From contig NC_013132.1 of NCBI RefSeq assembly GCF_000024005.1, positions 620,001 through 684,000 of the forward strand: a stretch of 64,000 nt of DNA. Direction: 5' to 3'. The notes under the pieces were generated by a model. It had not been told where the DNA came from, did no database searches, and worked only from the letters and a program-made list of their open reading frames with translations. This stretch comes from Chitinophaga pinensis DSM 2588 (GTDB lineage: Bacteria; Bacteroidota; Bacteroidia; Chitinophagales; Chitinophagaceae). A program made the position numbers and the translations under genes. This document shows, piece after piece, positions 60,526-64,000 of this stretch. Numbering within the stretch: the first letter of the stretch is position 1; each line of letters begins with the position of its first letter.

Positions 60526-61893
60526 TTATTTAACGGCTTCTGCTCCTGTCTCTGTTAATACACCTGCGGTTTCCAGCAGTTTGGTATAAGCTACAACTGC
60601 ATCGGCTTTTGCGAAAGCGAAGTTCAGTTTTGCCTGAACATTGGCTACGTCCGCTTCGAGCAGGTCGGTAGTTGTTGCGAGATTGTTCTCCTGTTTATTC
60701 TTTACTATCTTATAATTCTCACCCGCCTGGTCGATTGCTTTCTGATAAGCTTCAATCTTCTTCTGGTTTACCAGGTATTCCTGATATGCTCTGTTGATAG
60801 ACAAGTGGATGTTATCCACCAGCAGTTCCTCATTCACCTGTACTTCCTGCAGTCTTACTTTTGCTTCTGTTACTTTTGAACCTGACTTCCAGAAAGCGGA
60901 AGGGGAGTATTTAACACCGATACCTACGTTGAGTGCATTTGTTACCGTCAGTGCGTTAGGTACTGAGATAGCAGCGTAACCACCGGTCAGACCAACAGAA
61001 GGATAATATTCACCTTTAGCTGCTTTGATACCTGCAGTGGCAGCTTTTTCACGGGCGGACAGTGAAGCGGCATCCTTACGGTTCTGTAATGCGATCTGTT
61101 CCCATTCAGCGGCTGCTTTTGAAGCAACAGGGGCAGACTGATCGAAAGTATTGTTATCTGCTACCAGTTCTGTTGTTTCAGGCAGACCTAACAGCAGGTC
61201 CATCGCTACATTAGCCAGTTTCAGGTTGCTTTCAGCTTCTACCAGGGACACTTCCACATTTGACTGCTGTAACTGTACTTTTAATAAGTCGTTGCGCGCT
61301 ACGAGGCCGTTCTTTTCGAGATTGGCGAAATCAGTTACACGCTGCTGCTGTTGTTTCAGATTCTCACGTACCAGTTCTACTGCCTGCTGTGATTTATACA
61401 GATTGCTGTAGGCATTGATCGTGTTCTGGATAACTGCTTCGCGGTCTTTATCTGCGTCGAGTTTTGCAGCTTCAGCCAGGTAACGGGCGGATTCCTTCTG
61501 GCTCTGGAGGATAAATCCGGAGAAGATAGGAACTGACACGGTAGCCATAGCGTATGCCAGAGAGTTTACTTTCGGAGTAGAACCTCCACCTGAACTTGTG
61601 CTGTCACCTCCGAGTTTAATTTTCAGATCTACATTTGGTTCGTTGATTCTGAGATATGAGCCAGAAACACTAACATCCGGTAACTGTGCATTGTTTGCTG
61701 TTTTTACAGATGCAAGTGCTGCGTCGATCCTTGTTTTGCTAAGTTTAAGTTCTTTACTGTTCTGTATACTAAGCGTTATGGCTTCTTTCAAAGACAGGCT
61801 CTTCTTGTCCTGCGCCTGACTGGTATATGGTATAGCCAGTATTACGCAAACTGCCAGAGACCATAAACGCCTGTATGTGCTATTAAGCTTCAT
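60526..61893 (-). CDS. TolC family outer-membrane efflux protein
   Basis: A 455-residue outer-membrane channel subunit: signal peptide (about 1-27, ending SQAQ), then two outer-membrane efflux (OEP) repeats with long coiled-coil helices (about 30-235 and 260-445). Typical phrases are LSLKEAITLSIQNSKELKLS at the start, LPDVSVSGSYLRI and YYPSVGLTGGYA. Its ATG overlaps the end of the tetR gene by 11 bp, suggesting translational coupling. The rest of the pump is encoded directly downstream. Confidence 0.95.
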   Translation of the reverse strand: MKLNSTYRRLWSLAVCVILAIPYTSQAQDKKSLSLKEAITLSIQNSKELKLSKTRIDAALASVKTANNAQLPDVSVSGSYLRINEPNVDLKIKLGGDSTSSGGGSTPKVNSLAYAMATVSVPIFSGFILQSQKESARYLAEAAKLDADKDREAVIQNTINAYSNLYKSQQAVELVRENLKQQQQRVTDFANLEKNGLVARNDLLKVQLQQSNVEVSLVEAESNLKLANVAMDLLLGLPETTELVADNNTFDQSAPVASKAAAEWEQIALQNRKDAASLSAREKAATAGIKAAKGEYYPSVGLTGGYAAISVPNALTVTNALNVGIGVKYSPSAFWKSGSKVTEAKVRLQEVQVNEELLVDNIHLSINRAYQEYLVNQKKIEAYQKAIDQAGENYKIVKNKQENNLATTTDLLEADVANVQAKLNFAFAKADAVVAYTKLLETAGVLTETGAEAVK

Positions 61894-62509
61894 GGATTAG
61901 AATGGCTTTAAACAAATTTTTCAAATGATTGCTTGTATGAATAATTAAATATTCCTGTAGTTCACTATCTGACAGATGTTCGAGATTGCTCATGCGCTGG
62001 AAGTGGTGCCTGGTCGACATAATATGGTTGGTTGTACCAGTAAGCGTAGCGACCATCATCAGCACATCCACATCTTTATTGAATACCCCCTGTTCCTGAC
62101 CGGCGTTAATAAAAGCGCCGATTACTTCGTATACTTCCTTTTTACTTTCGTGAATCAGATCATTTACCAGCATATCCGCCTGGATCTGTGCCCTCATCAT
62201 CATAAGATTAAAACAAGGATTACCGATAATCCTGCGCACAAAATTCTCAATAAGTGAATCCAGTCTTTCTATATATGTCTTGGAATTATCTTTCAGCGTT
62301 TCATTGAGGATTGCTTTCCAGTTGATGATCCTTTTCAGGAAAATGGATTCAATCAATTTCTCTTTTGAACCGAAGTAGTAAGATATCATTGCGATGTTCA
62401 CACCTGCCTCATGCGCAATATCTCTCACTGAAGTAGCGTGAAAACCGTGGGAAGCGAATAGCTTCTCAGCAGACTCCAGGATTAATAATTGCTTCGGATT
62501 GTATTCCAT
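61883..62509 (-). CDS. TetR/AcrR family repressor of the exporter operon
   Basis: A 208-residue regulator from the ATG at 62509. The frame is open further upstream to 62560, but that would reach into the promoter, so I reject the longer form. The N-terminal DNA-binding domain reads ILESAEKLFASHGFHATSVR then DIAHEAGVNIAMISYYFGSK, the TetR HTH. The C-terminal ligand domain is divergent as usual. First gene of the operon; the dyad AAACGACCGTTT lies on its own promoter, so autorepression is likely, with release by an exported compound as in related systems (inference). Confidence 0.94.
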   Translation of the reverse strand: MEYNPKQLLILESAEKLFASHGFHATSVRDIAHEAGVNIAMISYYFGSKEKLIESIFLKRIINWKAILNETLKDNSKTYIERLDSLIENFVRRIIGNPCFNLMMMRAQIQADMLVNDLIHESKKEVYEVIGAFINAGQEQGVFNKDVDVLMMVATLTGTTNHIMSTRHHFQRMSNLEHLSDSELQEYLIIHTSNHLKNLFKAILIHEA

Positions 62510-62530
62510 GTGTAAATCGAATTGTGGGTA

Positions 62531-62570
62531 CAAAGTTAAACAAACATTTAATTTAATCAAACGACCGTTT
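62531..62570 (-). promoter_or_regulatory. Promoter and operator of the tetR-tolC-hlyD-MFS operon
   Basis: Minus strand: TTG (62560-62558), 19 bp, TAACTTTG (62538-62531), a full Bacteroidota promoter match, 21 bp before the tetR ATG. The inverted repeat AAACG-AC-CGTTT (62559-62570) overlaps the TTG, as expected for a TetR operator that blocks RNA polymerase. Confidence 0.8.
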
Positions 62571-62677
62571 AAATTTTTATAGATATTAATACCTTTTTAA
62601 GCAGATTTTAAGGCGACATACCACTTTAAGGTGATAATAGTATATGAGCATTTACGACTAAATCATTGATTTCCAAC

Positions 62678-62693
62678 AGTTGAAATTTCAACT
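62678..62693. promoter_or_regulatory. 16-bp perfect palindrome
   Basis: AGTTGAAATTTCAACT, about 120 bp upstream of the tetR promoter. Candidate regulator binding site; target gene unclear. Confidence 0.4.
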
Positions 62694-63160
62694 ACTGAGA
62701 AAATGAACGGAACGAACTATTAAAATTAAAATGAACATAATGGACTCAGCAATTGTGATCTTTTCATTTTACTTTTGAACTGTTGAGAGCGGAAATGCTT
62801 CCAACTCATTCATTTTGATATGCTATATCTATACAAACCATTATCAGAGCAATTCTGATTGTAGTTAACCAAACCAGTCATCTTTATTATCCTGAACCGA
62901 CATTTTATGATTGTTAATACCATAATCCATTATTTGTCAGACAGTAAGTCTGCTTTATCCGATCTCTATCTGCTGTTATATCCTGATATGATCAGATATC
63001 TGTACAATTTCTTGTCCATATCCATTTTCTGAAAAACCTGTATCGGTTCAAAAACCAGTCAATCCGGCTTTTAATACACTTTTTTCTGTTTGCAAAGCGG
63101 CATTGGTCAACAATGTTGTGAGCACATCCATTGCTTGTATCTGAGGCGTTATAAATCATT

Positions 63161-63256
63161 TATAATGCCCTGAGACTGTGTTTTTTCGGTCTTCCGATTA
63201 CATCCAAGGTTGATAACGTTGAAACCCGGAGCGTTGTCCAGCGCTCTGGTCTTTTA
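63161..63256 (+). ncRNA. Candidate small RNA with the same terminator type as 57289-57322
   Basis: TATAAT (63161-63166), then about 60 nt, then the hairpin CCGGAGCG-N8-CGCTCTGG followed by TCTTTTAT. No plus-strand gene lies upstream since 56.3 kb. The last 33 nt match the copy at 57289-57322 at 27 positions. The 5' end is a guess. Confidence 0.4.
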
Positions 63257-63658
63257 TATCTCCTTTAGAGAGTAGTATATTGAGGAATAGTCGGTTATGA
63301 TTAGTCTTTCTGAAAAGGATCATTAACCGGACGACAATTCTTCGATGTATCACCTTATTACGCCGATATTACACCGATATCTCTTCGTTCATGAACGGAT
63401 AAATATGGGCATAATAACGGTATAATGGCCTGTTAATACGGAGAAACGGAGCAGATATACGAGGAAACAGGCATTCTACCCTCAACAAAAAGAGAGATGC
63501 CGGTTAATGAGAAGAGAATGTCGGATAATGAGCCGATAGCAGGAAACATTGCGATTAAATCGCCGGATATGATCTATAGAATAATAATTCTCAATTTGAA
63601 CAGAAAGAGTATTATTATATAGTCAAAATATAATTTATTGAGCGCAAACACGTTAGTT

Positions 63659-64000
63659 ATGACACAATACAAAGTTGCCTGTTTTGGAGAAGTGCTCTGG
63701 GATATTTTGCCGGATAAGGCCCTACCCGGAGGAGCTCCTATGAATGTGGCCTATCATCTTCAGAAATTGTCTGTTCCCGCAGCAATGATATCCGGTATCG
63801 GAGATGATGAACAGGGAAAATCCCTGTTGGAGCTGATGAAGCGATATCAGCTCACAACCGACTTTGTCCAGATAGATCCGGTACATGAAACGGGTAAAGT
63901 ATATGCACGTCCTTCCCCGGATAATCCGCTGGAAATGAAATACGAGATTGTTCAACCGGTAGCATGGGATTATATTGCCTTTACGCCTGCCTTGAAAGAA
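63659..64000 (+). CDS. Fructokinase-like PfkB carbohydrate kinase, N-terminal part (cut by window edge)
   Basis: The first 114 codons of a ribokinase-fold sugar kinase. Visible signatures are CFGEVLWDILPD (8-19) and LPGGAPMNVAYHLQKL (22-37), the sugar-binding Gly-Gly-Ala-Pro-x-Asn block usual in fructokinases, followed by SGIGDDEQGKSLLELM. The ATP-binding end is beyond the window. Fructose as substrate is suggested by the GGAPMNVA form but is not proven. It follows a 1.1-kb gap. Different from the PfkB gene at 27759, which has a GGSATYIA block instead. Confidence 0.9.
   Translation, partial: MTQYKVACFGEVLWDILPDKALPGGAPMNVAYHLQKLSVPAAMISGIGDDEQGKSLLELMKRYQLTTDFVQIDPVHETGKVYARPSPDNPLEMKYEIVQPVAWDYIAFTPALKE

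Larger units (their letters stand above)
62571..63658. other. 1.1-kb gene-free region before the fructokinase gene
   Basis: AT-rich. It holds the 16-bp palindrome AGTTGAAATTTCAACT (62678-62693), GTTCATT-type motifs (62702-62736, minus strand), CGTTCATGAACG (63386-63397) and a candidate small RNA (63161-63256). No reading frame above noise; no clear promoter for the fructokinase gene. Confidence 0.55.

Noticed and set aside
62510..62560. N-terminal extension of the TetR regulator
   Set aside because: It overlaps the -7 and -33 promoter elements; the start at 62509 fits the TetR domain.

Overview
The window reads as chromosome of a Bacteroidota member, most likely Chitinophagaceae (Chitinophaga-like). 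Reasons: an alternative complex III operon in the order actA-actF followed by an aa3 oxidase, type IX secretion (T9SS) proteins PorP/SprF and PorE, a giant Ig-repeat protein with a type B T9SS sorting domain, a DUF5606 protein, a lipoprotein with an acidic run after the lipid cysteine, and promoters of the Bacteroidota form TTG-N19-TAnnTTTG. I see no tRNA, rRNA, insertion sequence, prophage or CRISPR array.

Layout. 1-10.4 kb (minus strand): respiratory operon actABCDEF-coxB-coxA; coxA is cut by the left edge. 10.8-13.3 kb (plus): purN, a secreted beta-rich protein, then a SCO1 copper chaperone with a Fur-family regulator. 13.5-18.9 kb (minus): an M3 oligopeptidase, a DUF5606 protein with a Lys/Ala tail and a secreted lamin-tail protein. 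19.0-20.6 kb (plus): asd and a small unknown. 20.8-26.8 kb (minus): a DUF2461 protein, a porin next to amtB, and uvrB. 26.9-31.1 kb: a secreted S1/P1 nuclease, a PfkB kinase, a MATE exporter and a surface lipoprotein.

31.2-47.6 kb (minus) is the most distinctive part. A 4,429-residue adhesin-like protein is followed by porP/sprF and porE. By my count it holds nine copies of a Cys-x-x-Cys domain I cannot name and about 32 Ig-like domains, then an Fn3-like domain and a type B sorting domain. The number of Ig domains after each Cys-x-x-Cys domain rises 1,1,1,1,2,2,3,4,17. Part of the array is an almost exact 777-bp tandem repeat. Divergent from it, across 677 bp of control-like DNA (an 18-bp perfect palindrome, clustered GTTCATT motifs), lies a NACHT/STAND-type ATPase with an HTH-like N-terminus.

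51-56.8 kb (plus, then two small minus genes): a membrane transglutaminase-like protein, a ClC channel with CBS domains, and a KefF/KefC-like pair. 57.6-62.5 kb (minus): a TetR-controlled tripartite exporter (tetR-tolC-hlyD-MFS) whose promoter carries an operator-like dyad on its -33 box. Two gene-poor stretches (56.8-57.6 and 62.6-63.65 kb) each hold an orphan terminator-like hairpin on the plus strand with closely similar sequence, suggesting a small-RNA family. A fructokinase-like gene runs off the right edge.

Functionally the window joins quinol-to-oxygen electron transfer with its copper assembly factor, ammonium uptake, ion and drug export, and a dedicated module for making and displaying a very large surface protein.
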